This document shows positions 47,146-57,331 of a DNA stretch of 64,000 nucleotides, piece after piece. The notes under the pieces are model-generated. The model was not told the origin of the DNA and made no database searches. It saw only the letters and a program-made list of their open reading frames with translations. Source of the stretch: Bacillota bacterium. GTDB lineage: Bacteria > Bacillota > Sulfobacillia > JAJZYS01 > JAILZS01. The DNA lies in contig JAILZS010000001.1 of NCBI GenBank assembly GCA_023512375.1, positions 1 through 64,000 of the forward strand. The letters are read 5' to 3'. Every line of letters begins with the position of its first letter. Position 1 is the stretch's first letter. The position numbers were made by a program, and so were the translations under genes.

Positions 47146-49144
<1,999 letters not shown>

Positions 49145-49148
49145 GGGA

Positions 49149-49337
49149 TCAGCTGGAGCCGGCGCGGAAGGTGGCGACGGTGACGATGAGGGTGACGAGG
49201 AAGATGAGGCCGCCCGTGCCCATGAGCCCCACCTTGGCCCGACCGCGGAAGGCGAGCGAGAGGGTGCACAGGGCGGCCCCCACGATGAGGAACGTGTCCT
49301 CGAACTCCTGCGCCAGCGGTATGAGGCTGCCTCCCAT
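49149..49337 (-). CDS. Small two-helix membrane protein
   Basis: 62 aa. Two hydrophobic segments, FLIVGAALCTLSLAF (about 15-29) and VGLMGTGGLIFLVTLIVTVA (36-55), joined by a basic loop RGRAK. Not recognised as a family. It is supported as a gene by ATG 49337 with GGGGGAG six bases upstream and by a consensus-like promoter 75 bases further up. Its stop lies four bases from that of gap, convergently. Possibly a small stress or membrane-complex protein; the function is unknown. Confidence 0.65.
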   Translation of the reverse strand: MGGSLIPLAQEFEDTFLIVGAALCTLSLAFRGRAKVGLMGTGGLIFLVTLIVTVATFRAGSS

Positions 49338-49375
49338 GGCCCACTCCCCCGCGTCGTCGGCGTCGGCGCCGGCCC

Positions 49376-49390
49376 GGGTCCTCTGGACCC
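49376..49390 (-). other. Perfect hairpin in the leader of the small membrane protein
   Basis: GGGTCC-TCT-GGACCC is a six-pair stem with a three-base loop, lying between the promoter at 49412-49440 and the start codon at 49337. It would form in the 5' leader of the minus-strand transcript. No T-run follows. A regulatory role is possible but unproven. Confidence 0.35.
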
Positions 49391-49411
49391 CGCCGGCGGC
49401 GGTCGGTTTCT

Positions 49412-49440
49412 AGCGTAGAAAGCGCGCCCGGGCGTGTCAA
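49412..49440 (-). promoter_or_regulatory. Promoter with palindromic operator over the -10 box
   Basis: On the minus strand TTGACA (plus 49435-49440) and TACGCT (plus 49412-49417) are 17 bases apart. The -10 box lies in the centre of a perfect inverted repeat TTTCTA-GCG-TAGAAA (plus 49407-49421), the only AT-rich palindrome nearby. A dimeric repressor bound there would cover the promoter. It drives the 62-aa membrane protein. Confidence 0.55.
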
Positions 49441-49465
49441 CGCGCGGGCGCAGGGAGGGACGGTC

Positions 49466-49714
49466 ATGGCCGAGGCGGTGCGGAGCGTGGGCGAGCTGTG
49501 CGACCGCTTCGCCGCCTTCCACCACATGGAGGCGGCGGATCTGGAGGCCTTTCTCGGCCTGGGGCCGGGAGGGTTGGGGACGTTGGCGGGTGCGTCGCTC
49601 CCGGAGGAACGCTCGCCCGAGTACGCCCCCGCCCTGGCGGCCCTGGCGGCTCAGTCGGGCGCCAGCGCGGCGCGCCTCGCCCAGGTGGTGCGGGTGGCGA
49701 GGCTCCTGCGCTGA
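49466..49714 (+). CDS. Hypothetical small helical protein
   Basis: 82 aa, not recognised. GGGAGGG seven bases before ATG 49466 supports it as a real gene. The sequence is predicted almost all helical; FAAFHHMEAADLEAFLGLGPGGLGTL and the later LAAQSGASAARLAQVVR each read like a helix-turn-helix, so two short HTH-like units are possible. It is divergent from the small membrane protein, with the palindrome between them, which would suit a regulator of its neighbour. That is speculation. Confidence 0.6.
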   Translation: MAEAVRSVGELCDRFAAFHHMEAADLEAFLGLGPGGLGTLAGASLPEERSPEYAPALAALAAQSGASAARLAQVVRVARLLR

Positions 49715-49804
49715 ATCGACAACCCGTCGTCCCGCTTCGGGTTGGATCGCCGGCGGACGTGGTATGCTGGGGTGCGGCGCCCAGCGCCGAGCGCGAGGTG
49801 GAAC

Positions 49805-50227
49805 ATGCACGAGGCACAGGCCATCGCCACGCTGGTGCTCACCGGCGCCCTGGCCCTTTTGGCCTTGGCGCTGGCGGGCGTCGTCGCGGCGGCGGCGTAC
49901 CTCTTGCTCCGGGCCGGACGCGCCTTGGGCGTGGTCGGCCCCGCCCTGGCGCAGGGTGCGCGGGCGTGGGCGGAGGGGGCCTCGGAGGTCCTGGGGCTCG
50001 TGCGCGAAGCGCGGGGCGGTGTGGCGGAAGCCGCGCGCGCGCTTCGCCGCCTTGCCTTCCTGGAACGTATCTTGGAGCGCCGGCTGGCGCGGTGGGTGAT
50101 CCTTCTGGCCGCCGCCCTGGAGGGGGCGGGGGCGGCGCTTCGGGCGTGGCGTTCCCAGGTCGGGGGCGCGGGCGACCGCCGCGGTGGACAGGACGAACGA
50201 GGGGAGGAACGGGCGGATGTCGGATGA
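49805..50227 (+). CDS. Small membrane protein with amphipathic helix (DUF948-like)
   Basis: 140 aa. One N-terminal membrane helix (about 7-38), then a long amphipathic helical region (about 40-110) with Ala/Arg heptads, then a short charged tail. This build recalls DUF948/YtxG-type general stress proteins, and the next gene encodes a YtxH-type protein as expected for such pairs. ATG 49805 follows GAGGTGG. The bases 49763-49768 (TATGCT) might be a -10 box. It overlaps the next gene by eleven bases. Precise function unknown. Confidence 0.72.
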   Translation: MHEAQAIATLVLTGALALLALALAGVVAAAAYLLLRAGRALGVVGPALAQGARAWAEGASEVLGLVREARGGVAEAARALRRLAFLERILERRLARWVILLAAALEGAGAALRAWRSQVGGAGDRRGGQDERGEERADVG

Positions 50228-50666
50228 CGGTCGGGAACGCACGCGGGCGCTGTGGACGGGCCTCATCATCGGGGGCCTGGCGGGCGTGCTCCTGGGGGTG
50301 CTCCTGGCGCCGCAGGAGGGGGAGCGCACGCGCCGGGCCCTGGGCGAGCGCGTGGGCGAGTTGGCGACGGCGGGCGCGGCCATCGGCGGCCTGATCGCCG
50401 ACGTGGCCACCGACACCGCCTCGGCCGTGGCCGATCAGGTCTCCACCGTCGCGCAGCGGGTGCGCGGCGCCATGGGCGAGGAGGGCGGCGTGCGCAAGGT
50501 GGTGGCGATCGGGCGGGAGGCGGCGGCGCGCGAGCTCGAGCGCCTGTCGGGCACCTACCGCGCCCTGTCGGCGCGCGAGCGCGCGAGCGCGGCCGAGGAG
50601 CAGGCGGCCGCGGGTCCCTCCCCGACCGCCGGGCCCGAGCCCGAACCGGGACCGCAGCCGGTATAG
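50217..50666 (+). CDS. YtxH domain-containing protein
   Basis: 149 aa. The YtxH pattern is clear: a membrane helix with WTGLIIGGLAGVLLGVLLAPQEGERTR, where the APxxGxxTR ending is the hallmark, followed by an amphipathic helix. The C-terminal 35 residues are Glu/Pro/Ala-rich and probably disordered. These proteins are associated with general stress in Bacillota. ATG 50217 has GGGGAGGA at eight bases and overlaps the end of the upstream gene. Confidence 0.82.
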   Translation: MSDDGRERTRALWTGLIIGGLAGVLLGVLLAPQEGERTRRALGERVGELATAGAAIGGLIADVATDTASAVADQVSTVAQRVRGAMGEEGGVRKVVAIGREAAARELERLSGTYRALSARERASAAEEQAAAGPSPTAGPEPEPGPQPV

Positions 50667-50790
50667 GTCGGGGGCCGGTCAGGCTTGACCCCCGCCGTCG
50701 GCCTGTGCCACCCTGGGCACGACCTCCCAGGGGAGGGCGGGGCGGCGGGCGGCGCGCGCCCCGCAGCCGGCGGCGACGGGGGCGGGGTGC

Positions 50791-51888
50791 GTGCGGGTGT
50801 ATTTCGTCAGCCCGTCCCTCACCGGGCGGGGCGGGGTGGAGAGCGTCCTGTTGCGCCTGGATCCCCTGTGGGACGACCTCGGGCAGGAGGTCGTCTACCT
50901 GTGCATGGGGCCGGGTACGGCGGACCCCGAATGGGACGCCCCCCTGAGACCGCGGGTGCGCTACTTCGCCGGCCCGTACGCCCCCCCGCCCCGCACCCGC
51001 CACGGCGTGGTGGAGATCACGCTCGCCCTGGGGCGGGTGCTCGGGCGCCTGCCCCGCCCCGACGCCCTGGTGGCCCTGTCGCCCTGGATGGTGGGGGTGA
51101 CGCGTATGGCGGCGGCCGTATACGGCGCACCGCCCCCCTTGGTGGTGGGCTGGTACCACGTCACGCTGGGCATCTTTCCCGAGGGGGAGCGGGAGCTCGT
51201 CCGCCACGCCGACGCCCATCTCGCCATCTCGAGCGGCGTGCGCGACGAGGTGGCGCGCCTGCACCCGGGCGCGCCCCAGGCCCTGGTGTACAACCCCGTC
51301 GCCGCTGCGGGCCGCCTGGTGCCGCGCCCGCGCGACCGCGCCACGTTCCTCTACATGGGGCGGCTCGACGTGCGCCAGAAGCGTCTCGACCGCCTGTTGC
51401 GCGCCGCCTCCCGCCTCGACCGCGACCGCTTCCGCCTGCGCATCTTCGGCGCCCCGGCCCTGGAGGAGCAGGGCCAAGAGGCGTCGCTTCGGCGCCTGGC
51501 GGAGGAGCTCGGGGTGGCGCCGGCGGTGGAGTGGATGGGCTGGCGGAGCGACCCGTGGGCGGAGGTGGACGAGGCCACGGCGCTGGTGCTCACCTCGGAC
51601 TGGGAGGGGTTCTCCGTCGTTTTGGCGGAGGCGCTGGCGCACGGCGTGCCCGTCATCGCCAGCGACTGCCCGGTGGGGCCGCGGGACATCGTGGTGCCGG
51701 GGGAGAACGGCTACCTGTTCCCGCCCCAGGACGAGGGGGAGCTGGCGCGCCTCATGGCGGGCGCGGCCGAGGGCACCCTGCCCCTGCCGGCGGGCGAGGC
51801 GTGTGTCCGCTCGGTGGAGCGGTTTCGGCCCGAGGCGGTGGCGCGTCGCATCGCCGACGCCCTCGAGGCCTGGACCCTCCTCCTGTGA
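50791..51888 (+). CDS. Glycosyltransferase, GT4 family
   Basis: 365 aa with the GT-B fold. The N-terminal acceptor domain begins MRVYFVSPSLTGRGGVESVL; the donor domain has FLYMGRLDVRQKRLDRLL and the GT4 EX7E motif region DWEGFSVVLAEALAHGVPVI, followed by SDCPVGPRDIV. Its closest general types are WaaG/AmsD-like enzymes that add a hexose to a cell-surface glycan from a nucleotide sugar. The linkage and acceptor are unknown. GTG 50791 is the family start, with only a weak upstream ribosome site. There is no other glycan gene beside it. Confidence 0.87.
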   Translation: MRVYFVSPSLTGRGGVESVLLRLDPLWDDLGQEVVYLCMGPGTADPEWDAPLRPRVRYFAGPYAPPPRTRHGVVEITLALGRVLGRLPRPDALVALSPWMVGVTRMAAAVYGAPPPLVVGWYHVTLGIFPEGERELVRHADAHLAISSGVRDEVARLHPGAPQALVYNPVAAAGRLVPRPRDRATFLYMGRLDVRQKRLDRLLRAASRLDRDRFRLRIFGAPALEEQGQEASLRRLAEELGVAPAVEWMGWRSDPWAEVDEATALVLTSDWEGFSVVLAEALAHGVPVIASDCPVGPRDIVVPGENGYLFPPQDEGELARLMAGAAEGTLPLPAGEACVRSVERFRPEAVARRIADALEAWTLLL

Positions 51889-51946
51889 CGGGGTAGCGCC
51901 GGGCGCGCGACGGCGCACGTGGAAGGGGGAGGCGGGCAAGGCGGGC

Positions 51947-52321
51947 GTGGATCGGCTCATCCTCCGGGGCATGCGGTTCGTCGGCCGCCACGGGGTGGAG
52001 GCGTGGGAGCGGCGCGCCGGCCAGCCGTTCGTGGTCGACCTCGTGCTGCTCGTCGACCTTGGGGCGGCGGCGCGCACCGACCGCCTGGCCGACACCGTGG
52101 ACTACGCCGCCGTCCTGAGCGCGGTGCGCGAGGTGGTGGAGGGCCCGCCCCGCCGCCTCATCGAGCGGGTGGCCGGGGCGGTGGCGGAGGCGGTCCTGGA
52201 CGCCTTTCCGGCGGTGCGGGGGGTGGAGGTGACGGTGCACAAGCCGCACGCCCCCGTGGGGGGCGACGTGGAGAGCGTGGCCGTACGCCTGACGCGCCGG
52301 CGGCGGGGGGGCGGGGCATGA
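51947..52321 (+). CDS. folB: Dihydroneopterin aldolase
   Basis: 124 aa, normal FolB length. LRGMRFVGRHGVEAWER carries the conserved YG/HG and Glu; DTVDYAAVLSAV has the substrate-binding Asp and Tyr, and VTVHKPHAPV the catalytic Lys. It splits dihydroneopterin to 6-hydroxymethyl-dihydropterin in folate synthesis. The GTG at 51947 has GGGGGAGG rather far upstream (14 bases). The stop overlaps the ATG of the FolK-BirA gene, giving a product-substrate pair. Confidence 0.92.
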   Translation: MDRLILRGMRFVGRHGVEAWERRAGQPFVVDLVLLVDLGAAARTDRLADTVDYAAVLSAVREVVEGPPRRLIERVAGAVAEAVLDAFPAVRGVEVTVHKPHAPVGGDVESVAVRLTRRRRGGGA

Positions 52322-53670
52322 CCGAGGAGGGCGGGCGGCACGAGATGGCGGTGGCCCTGGGCGCCAACCTGGGCGACCGACGCTCGGCCCTGCGCGGCGC
52401 CGTCCACGCCCTCGCCGGGATGGGGGAGGTGGTGGCCGTCTCCCGCCTGTACGAGGGGCCGGCGCGGGAGCTTCCGCCGGGGGCGCGGGAGGCGGACCGG
52501 GCACCCTACCTCAACGCGGTCGTGCGCCTGGCGAGCCACCTGCCGCCGGAGGCGGTATTGGCCGCCTGCCTGGCGCACGAGGCGGCGGCGGGGCGGGATC
52601 GGGGGCGGGAGGCGTGGCACGGGGCGCGCGCGCTCGACCTGGATCTGCTCCTGTGCGACCGGGAGGTGCGCGACGGACCCTTTCTTCGCCTTCCCCACCC
52701 CCGTCTGGCGACGCGCGACTTCGCCCTGCAACCTCTGGCCGACGTCTGGCCGGACGCGCCCCGGCCGGGGACGGGCGGGGGGTGGAGGCGATGTGCGCCG
52801 GCAGGGGAGGACGGTGCCTTGCGGGCGGTGGAGGGCCCGGGCTGGGCCGACCTCGCGGGCGCTCCCCCGATCCCGAGCCCGGGGGAGGATCTCCTCGCCG
52901 AGGGCGAGCGACGGCGCCTGGCCGGCGGCCCCCCCCTGTACGCGTTCGGCCAGGTGGGGTCGACGGCGGACGTCCTGCGCGCCCTGGCGGCGGCGGGGGC
53001 GCCGCACGGCGCGGCGGTGGTGGCCGAGCGCCAGGCGGCGGGGCGGGGGCGCCACGGCCGCACCTGGTGGGCGGAAGCGGGGGAGGCGTTGCTCCTGTCC
53101 GTCCTCCTGCGCGACGGCGCCGCGCTGGGCGGGCTCATGCCCCTGTTCGTGGGCCTGGCCGTGGTCGAGGCAGCGGAGGCGGCGGGATCCGGGCGGTTGG
53201 CCCTCAAGTGGCCGAACGACGTGGTGACCCCCGACGGGCGCAAGGTGGCCGGCGTCCTGGTCGAGCGCACGGGCGACCTGAGCGCGCTCGTCGGCGTCGG
53301 CGTGAACCTGCGCGTGCCCCGGACGGCGCCGCCCGAGGTGCGCGCTCGCGCCGCCGGCCTGGCGGACACGGGCATGGCGCCGCCGCGCGCCCGGCTCCTG
53401 CGCCACGTCCTGGCCCGCCTCGAGACGCTGGCGGCCGAGGCGCGGGCCCGGGGGGAGGCGGCCTTGCTGGAGCGCTGGCGGCGGCGGTCGGTCACGTTGG
53501 GTCGGACCGTGGAGGTGCACCCGGCAGGGGGCGCACCCGCCTTTTCGGGCGTGGCGGTGGCGGTGGCGGACGACGGCGCCCTGGTGGTGCGGGGGCGGGA
53601 CGGGCGCGAACGGCGCGTCCATGCGGGCGAGGTGAGCCTGACGGGCGCCGCCGCCCCACCCCCCGGGTGA
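52318..53670 (+). CDS. FolK-BirA fusion: HPPK (pterin pyrophosphokinase) plus biotin-protein ligase
   Basis: 450 aa in one uninterrupted frame. Residues 9-178 are a complete 6-hydroxymethyl-dihydropterin pyrophosphokinase: ALGANLGDR, ARALDLDLLL with the two metal Asp (107, 109), and LPHPRLATRDFALQPLADV. It ends with VEGPGW, the normal FolK terminus. After about 28 linker residues, 207-450 are a biotin ligase catalytic and C-terminal domain: GSTADVLR, AAGRGRHGRTW (biotin loop 242-248), KWPNDV (297-302), RKVAGVLVE and GVGVNLR. The DNA-binding domain of group II BirA is absent. An internal birA start cannot be excluded, but no strong ribosome site is obvious. I know of no established functional link between the two activities. 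Confidence 0.88.
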   Translation: MTEEGGRHEMAVALGANLGDRRSALRGAVHALAGMGEVVAVSRLYEGPARELPPGAREADRAPYLNAVVRLASHLPPEAVLAACLAHEAAAGRDRGREAWHGARALDLDLLLCDREVRDGPFLRLPHPRLATRDFALQPLADVWPDAPRPGTGGGWRRCAPAGEDGALRAVEGPGWADLAGAPPIPSPGEDLLAEGERRRLAGGPPLYAFGQVGSTADVLRALAAAGAPHGAAVVAERQAAGRGRHGRTWWAEAGEALLLSVLLRDGAALGGLMPLFVGLAVVEAAEAAGSGRLALKWPNDVVTPDGRKVAGVLVERTGDLSALVGVGVNLRVPRTAPPEVRARAAGLADTGMAPPRARLLRHVLARLETLAAEARARGEAALLERWRRRSVTLGRTVEVHPAGGAPAFSGVAVAVADDGALVVRGRDGRERRVHAGEVSLTGAAAPPPG

Positions 53671-53710
53671 ACGGGGGAGGCGGGGGACGACGGGAGAGGG
53701 GGACGGCGGT

Positions 53711-54664
53711 GTGCTCTACCTGACGGAGGCGGAGGTGCGGGAGCTCCTCCCCATGGAGCGGGCGATCGAACTGGTGCGGGCGGTGTTGACCGACGCCGGC
53801 GCCGGGCGGGCGCCGGTCCTGCCCCGGCGGCGCGTGCGCGCCGGGGGGGCGGTGCTGGCCGTGATGGCGGCGGCCTGGCGTCCGCAGGAGGGGCGGAGCC
53901 TGCTGGGTGCCAAGGTGTACGCCGCCAGCCGCGGGGGGGCGCACTTCCACGTCCTCCTGTGGGACGGCGACACGGGCGAGCCGCTCGCCCTCGTCGAGGC
54001 CGACCGCCTGGGGCAGGTGCGCACGGGTGCGGCCAGCGCCGTGGCCACGGCCGCCATGGCCCGGCCGGAGAGCGAGCGCCTGTTCGTCGTCGGCGCCGGT
54101 TACCAGGCGGAGACGCAGGTGGAGGCGATCGCCCGCGTCCTCCCCCTGCGCCGCGTGGAGGTGTACAGCCGCACGCCCGCGCGACGGGAGGCGTTCGCTC
54201 GCGCCATGGCGGAGCGTCTGGGCCTGGAGGTGACGGCGGTGGCCGATCCGGAGGCGGCGGCGGCACGGGCGGACGTGGTGGTGACCGTCACCGACGCCGC
54301 CGACCCCGTCCTCCTGGGGCGGTGGCTGAGGCCGGGATGCCATGTGAACGCCGCGGGCTCCAACCGGGCCGAGCACCGGGAGCTGGACGCGGAGGCGGTC
54401 CTGCGCGCCGACGTGGTGGCGGTCGACGACCTGGAGGGGGCGCGCCTGGAGGCGGGGGACCTGCTGGCGGCGGAACGGGCCGGTTGGTCGTGGGAACGGG
54501 CGGTTCCGCTGGGGGAGATCCTGCGCGGCTCGCGCCCCGGCCGGCCGGGGGCGGAGGCCGTCACACTGTTCGAGTCGCAGGGCATCGCGAGCGAGGACGT
54601 GGCGACGGCGGCCTTCGTCTACCGCCAAGCCCTGGCGGCGGGTCGGGGGCGCCCGGTGCCGTAG
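53711..54664 (+). CDS. Ornithine cyclodeaminase/mu-crystallin family protein
   Basis: 317 aa. YLTEAEVRELLPMERAIELV is the family start; KVYAASRGGAHFHVLLWD and LGQVRTGAASAVATA hold the conserved Lys and Arg, and VVGAGYQAETQVEAIA is the Rossmann loop. Members are NAD(P)-dependent ornithine or lysine cyclodeaminases, ketimine reductases or alanine/strombine-type dehydrogenases, so the substrate is uncertain. The proximity of arg genes (43 kb away) is not evidence. GTG 53711 follows GGGAGAGGGGG. The gene is not obviously in an operon with the flagellar genes that follow. Confidence 0.88.
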   Translation: MLYLTEAEVRELLPMERAIELVRAVLTDAGAGRAPVLPRRRVRAGGAVLAVMAAAWRPQEGRSLLGAKVYAASRGGAHFHVLLWDGDTGEPLALVEADRLGQVRTGAASAVATAAMARPESERLFVVGAGYQAETQVEAIARVLPLRRVEVYSRTPARREAFARAMAERLGLEVTAVADPEAAAARADVVVTVTDAADPVLLGRWLRPGCHVNAAGSNRAEHRELDAEAVLRADVVAVDDLEGARLEAGDLLAAERAGWSWERAVPLGEILRGSRPGRPGAEAVTLFESQGIASEDVATAAFVYRQALAAGRGRPVP

Positions 54665-54937
54665 GCCGCCGGCTCGCGCCCGTGCGGCTGGCGGGGGGAG
54701 GCGCCCCCGCCAGCCGCGCTTTCGCGTGGAGCGCGCCGTGATGCTTTGCACCCAGATAACGGTCGAAGCCGCCTTGACATGGAAATTCGGCCGAACCCCG
54801 CGCCTTCGACATCCGCCCGATAGGGCGAGAATGATTTTTGCTGGAAGGCGACTGGGCGTGCAGGATATTGTTCCCAAGCGACGAAAACTGCGTTCCAGCG
54901 GCAGGTGTCCCCCCGGCGGGGGGACGGATGGGAGGCG
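54665..54937 (+). promoter_or_regulatory. AT-richer region upstream of the flagellar operon
   Basis: These 273 bases carry no convincing gene and are visibly richer in A and T between about 54735 and 54895. TTGACA occurs at 54774-54779, but 17 bases on there is only GC sequence. CCCGATAG at about 54816 resembles the sigma-28 -10 box without a TAAA at the proper distance. A promoter for the flagellar operon is expected here; I cannot place it. No GEMM-type c-di-GMP riboswitch consensus was found. Confidence 0.35.
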
Positions 54938-55705
54938 ATGTCGGTGGACTTCGGCCTCGGTGCGGCGCAATCGGCGCTGTCGGCGCAGGCGGACGCCCTG
55001 TCGGCGTGGGGCGACAGCATCGCCAACGCCTCGACCCCCGGCTTCCAGGGGGACGTCCCCACCTTCGCGGAGGCCCTGCGGCAAAACCTCCCCACGGGGG
55101 CGTGGGCCCAGCCCCAGGTAGGGGCGGGGGCGGCGGTGCGCTCCGTGGGTTTCGGGGTCACCGTCGGCATGGAACAGGATGCGGTGGACGCGGGCGTGGC
55201 CGCCACCGGCCGCGCCCTCGACGTCGCCGTGCGCGGGCCCGGCTACCTCGTGGTGGACGCGGGGGGGCAGCGCCTCCTGACCCGCGACGGCAGCCTGTCG
55301 GTGGACGGCGCGGGCCAGCTGGTGGATGCCACGGGGGCGCCCGTCCTCGACAGCGCGCTGCGCCCCATCCGCGTGCCGCCGGGGAGCACGGTGGAGATCC
55401 AGGGCGGCCGGGTGACGGCGGACGGACGCCCCGTGGCCCAGCTCGCCATCGCCCAGGTGCCCAACCCCGGGGGCCTGGTGCGGGTGTCGGGCTCCCACCT
55501 CGCGCCCTCTCCCCAGTCGGGGGCGGTGCGCGTCGCCGCGGCGGCGCCCGGCCAGCTCGTGGCGGGGTACCTCAACCTGTCGTCCACCTCCCTCGCCCAG
55601 GCCATGGTGGGCCTGGTGAGCGCCCAGGCCGGCTTCGAGCTGGCGGCCAAGGTGGCGCAGCAGGCGGCCCAGCTCGCGAGCCTGACGGCGCAGATGCCGG
55701 GGTAG
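54938..55705 (+). CDS. Flagellar basal-body rod protein, FlgF/FlgG family (first copy)
   Basis: 255 aa. The N-terminal rod signature is present as ALSAQADALSAWGDSIANASTPGFQGD, running from about residue 12 to 38, and the C-terminal helix region ends AMVGLVSAQAGFELAAKVAQQAAQL. The middle is a beta-domain shared by FlgF and FlgG (GYLVVDAGGQRLLTRDGSL). The protein is exported through the flagellar system and packed into the rod. GGGAGG lies two bases from ATG 54938 and eight from GTG 54944, so the GTG may be the true start. First gene of the flagellar operon. FlgF versus FlgG cannot be settled by eye. Confidence 0.82.
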   Translation: MSVDFGLGAAQSALSAQADALSAWGDSIANASTPGFQGDVPTFAEALRQNLPTGAWAQPQVGAGAAVRSVGFGVTVGMEQDAVDAGVAATGRALDVAVRGPGYLVVDAGGQRLLTRDGSLSVDGAGQLVDATGAPVLDSALRPIRVPPGSTVEIQGGRVTADGRPVAQLAIAQVPNPGGLVRVSGSHLAPSPQSGAVRVAAAAPGQLVAGYLNLSSTSLAQAMVGLVSAQAGFELAAKVAQQAAQLASLTAQMPG

Positions 55706-55714
55706 GGCGAAGCC

Positions 55715-56545
55715 ATGGACCTCATCACGCCGATCGGGTTCGTCCTCGCCGTGGCCGCCGTCATCGTCTCCGACATGATGGACGGCGGCACCCTGAGGTC
55801 GCTCATCAACCCTGCGGCCATCCTCCTGGTCCTGGGAGGGACGATCGGCGCCACCAGCATGAGTTCGCGCCTCGCCGACCTTAGGGCCCTTCCCCGCCTG
55901 GCCATGCGCGCCTTCCGCCCGCCCAAGATCGACCGCGTGGCGGTGGTGCGCGAGATCGTCGGCTACGCCGACGTGGCCCGGCGCGAGGGACTGCTCAAGC
56001 TCGACTCCCTCTTGGCCGACGTGAAGGACGACTTCTTGCGCCACGGATTGATGATGGCGGTGGACGGCACGGACGAGAACCTCGTGCGCCAGGTGCTGGA
56101 GGCGGAGATGGAGACGCGGGAGACGGCCTCCCTGGCCGGGGCCCGGTTCTTCGAGACGGCGGGGGGCTTCGCCCCCACCCTCGGCATCATCGGCACGGTG
56201 ATCGGCCTGGTGTCGGTCCTGTCGAACATCTCCGACGCCGCCAAGCTCGCCCCGTCCATCGCCACCGCCTTCATCGCCACCCTGTGGGGCGTCTCGTCCG
56301 CCAACCTGTTCTGGCTGCCCATCGCCAACAAGCTCAAGGTGCTGGCGGGGCTGGAGACGGGGGCGCGCGAGATCATGCTCGAGGGCGTCCTCGCCATCGA
56401 GGCGGGCGACAGCCCCCGCGTCGTGCTCGACAAGCTGCGCGCCCACCTCACCCCCGAGGAGATGAAGGCGCTGGAGAAGGCGGCGCCGGGCGAGGGCGCG
56501 GCCGCCGCGGCGCCGGCCCAGCCGGCGCGGGAGGCGGCGCCGTGA
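55715..56545 (+). CDS. motA: Flagellar motor stator protein MotA
   Basis: 276 aa with four membrane helices. The N-terminal helices (TPIGFVLAVAAVIVSDMMDGG, then LINPAAILLVLGGTIGATSM), a cytoplasmic loop with the charged EGLLKLD region, and the motif GGFAPTLGIIGTVIGLVSVL, where the conserved Pro and Gly sit, identify MotA. Together with MotB it makes the ion-driven stator. The C-terminal 25 residues are Ala/Pro/Glu-rich. The stop overlaps the motB GTG in GTGA. Confidence 0.94.
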   Translation: MDLITPIGFVLAVAAVIVSDMMDGGTLRSLINPAAILLVLGGTIGATSMSSRLADLRALPRLAMRAFRPPKIDRVAVVREIVGYADVARREGLLKLDSLLADVKDDFLRHGLMMAVDGTDENLVRQVLEAEMETRETASLAGARFFETAGGFAPTLGIIGTVIGLVSVLSNISDAAKLAPSIATAFIATLWGVSSANLFWLPIANKLKVLAGLETGAREIMLEGVLAIEAGDSPRVVLDKLRAHLTPEEMKALEKAAPGEGAAAAAPAQPAREAAP

Positions 56546-57312
56546 GCGCGCGCTCGCGCCGCCGCGGCGGGGGCGGCGGAGAGGGGGGAGGCGGGCACGA
56601 CGGGGCCGGCATGATGCGCTGGCTTCTCACCTACGCCGACATGATCACCCTCCTGCTCGTGTTCTTCATCGTCCTGTACGCCCTGTCGAAGATCAACGAG
56701 CAGCGCTACAAGAGCCTCATGCAGGCCCTGCGGGCGGCGCTCACCGGCCGCAGCGTCTCCTCCGTCGGGCACACGCACAGCCTCGCCAAGTACAACCCGC
56801 CCAACCCCCAGCCGTCGCCCGACAACAACTCCGAGTTCCGCCTCCTCGCCGCCTTGCGTCAGGCGGTGGCGCGCGACCACCTGCAGGGGCAGATCTCGGT
56901 CGCCATCGTGCCCCAAGGCGTCATGGTGGAGATCAAAAGCGGCGTCCTGTTCGCCACCGGCCAGGCGACGATCGAGCCGCGGGCGGCACGGGTGCTTACC
57001 GACGTGGGACGCGTGCTCTCGGCCGTGCCCAACCAGGTGGTGGTGCAGGGGTTCACCGACGACCGCCCCATCGACACGGCCGAGTTCCGCTCCAACTGGG
57101 ACCTCTCGGCGGTGCGGGCGGCGCGGGTGGTGGACTTCTGGGTGGCGCAGGGGCTTCGGCCGCAGCGCTTCCTGGTGGAGGGCTTCGGCCAGTACAGCCC
57201 GACGGCCACGAACGCCACGCCGGCGGGCCGGGCCCTCAACCGCCGGGTGGACGTCGTGGTGCTGAAGAATCCGGTCGCACCCTCGACGGCGCTCGTCATC
57301 GGCAACGCGTAG
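56542..57312 (+). CDS. motB: Flagellar motor stator protein MotB
   Basis: 256 aa. After a Gly/Arg-rich cytoplasmic start, the single helix MMRWLLTYADMITLLLVFFIVL carries Asp33, the ion-binding residue of MotB. A linker of about 60 residues precedes an OmpA/MotB peptidoglycan-binding domain (about 110-245) with GFTDDRPIDTAEFRSNWDLSA and RALNRRVDVVV. The Tyr before Asp33 fits proton-type stators more than sodium-type, which is only a hint. Coupled to motA. Confidence 0.94.
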   Translation: MSARSRRRGGGGGEGGGGHDGAGMMRWLLTYADMITLLLVFFIVLYALSKINEQRYKSLMQALRAALTGRSVSSVGHTHSLAKYNPPNPQPSPDNNSEFRLLAALRQAVARDHLQGQISVAIVPQGVMVEIKSGVLFATGQATIEPRAARVLTDVGRVLSAVPNQVVVQGFTDDRPIDTAEFRSNWDLSAVRAARVVDFWVAQGLRPQRFLVEGFGQYSPTATNATPAGRALNRRVDVVVLKNPVAPSTALVIGNA

Positions 57313-57331
57313 CGGACCAGGGGGGATGACG

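Noticed and set aside
54665-54937. c-di-GMP riboswitch or sigma-28 promoter before the flagellar operon
   Set aside because: The GEMM consensus loops are absent and CCCGATAG has no TAAA partner at the required distance.
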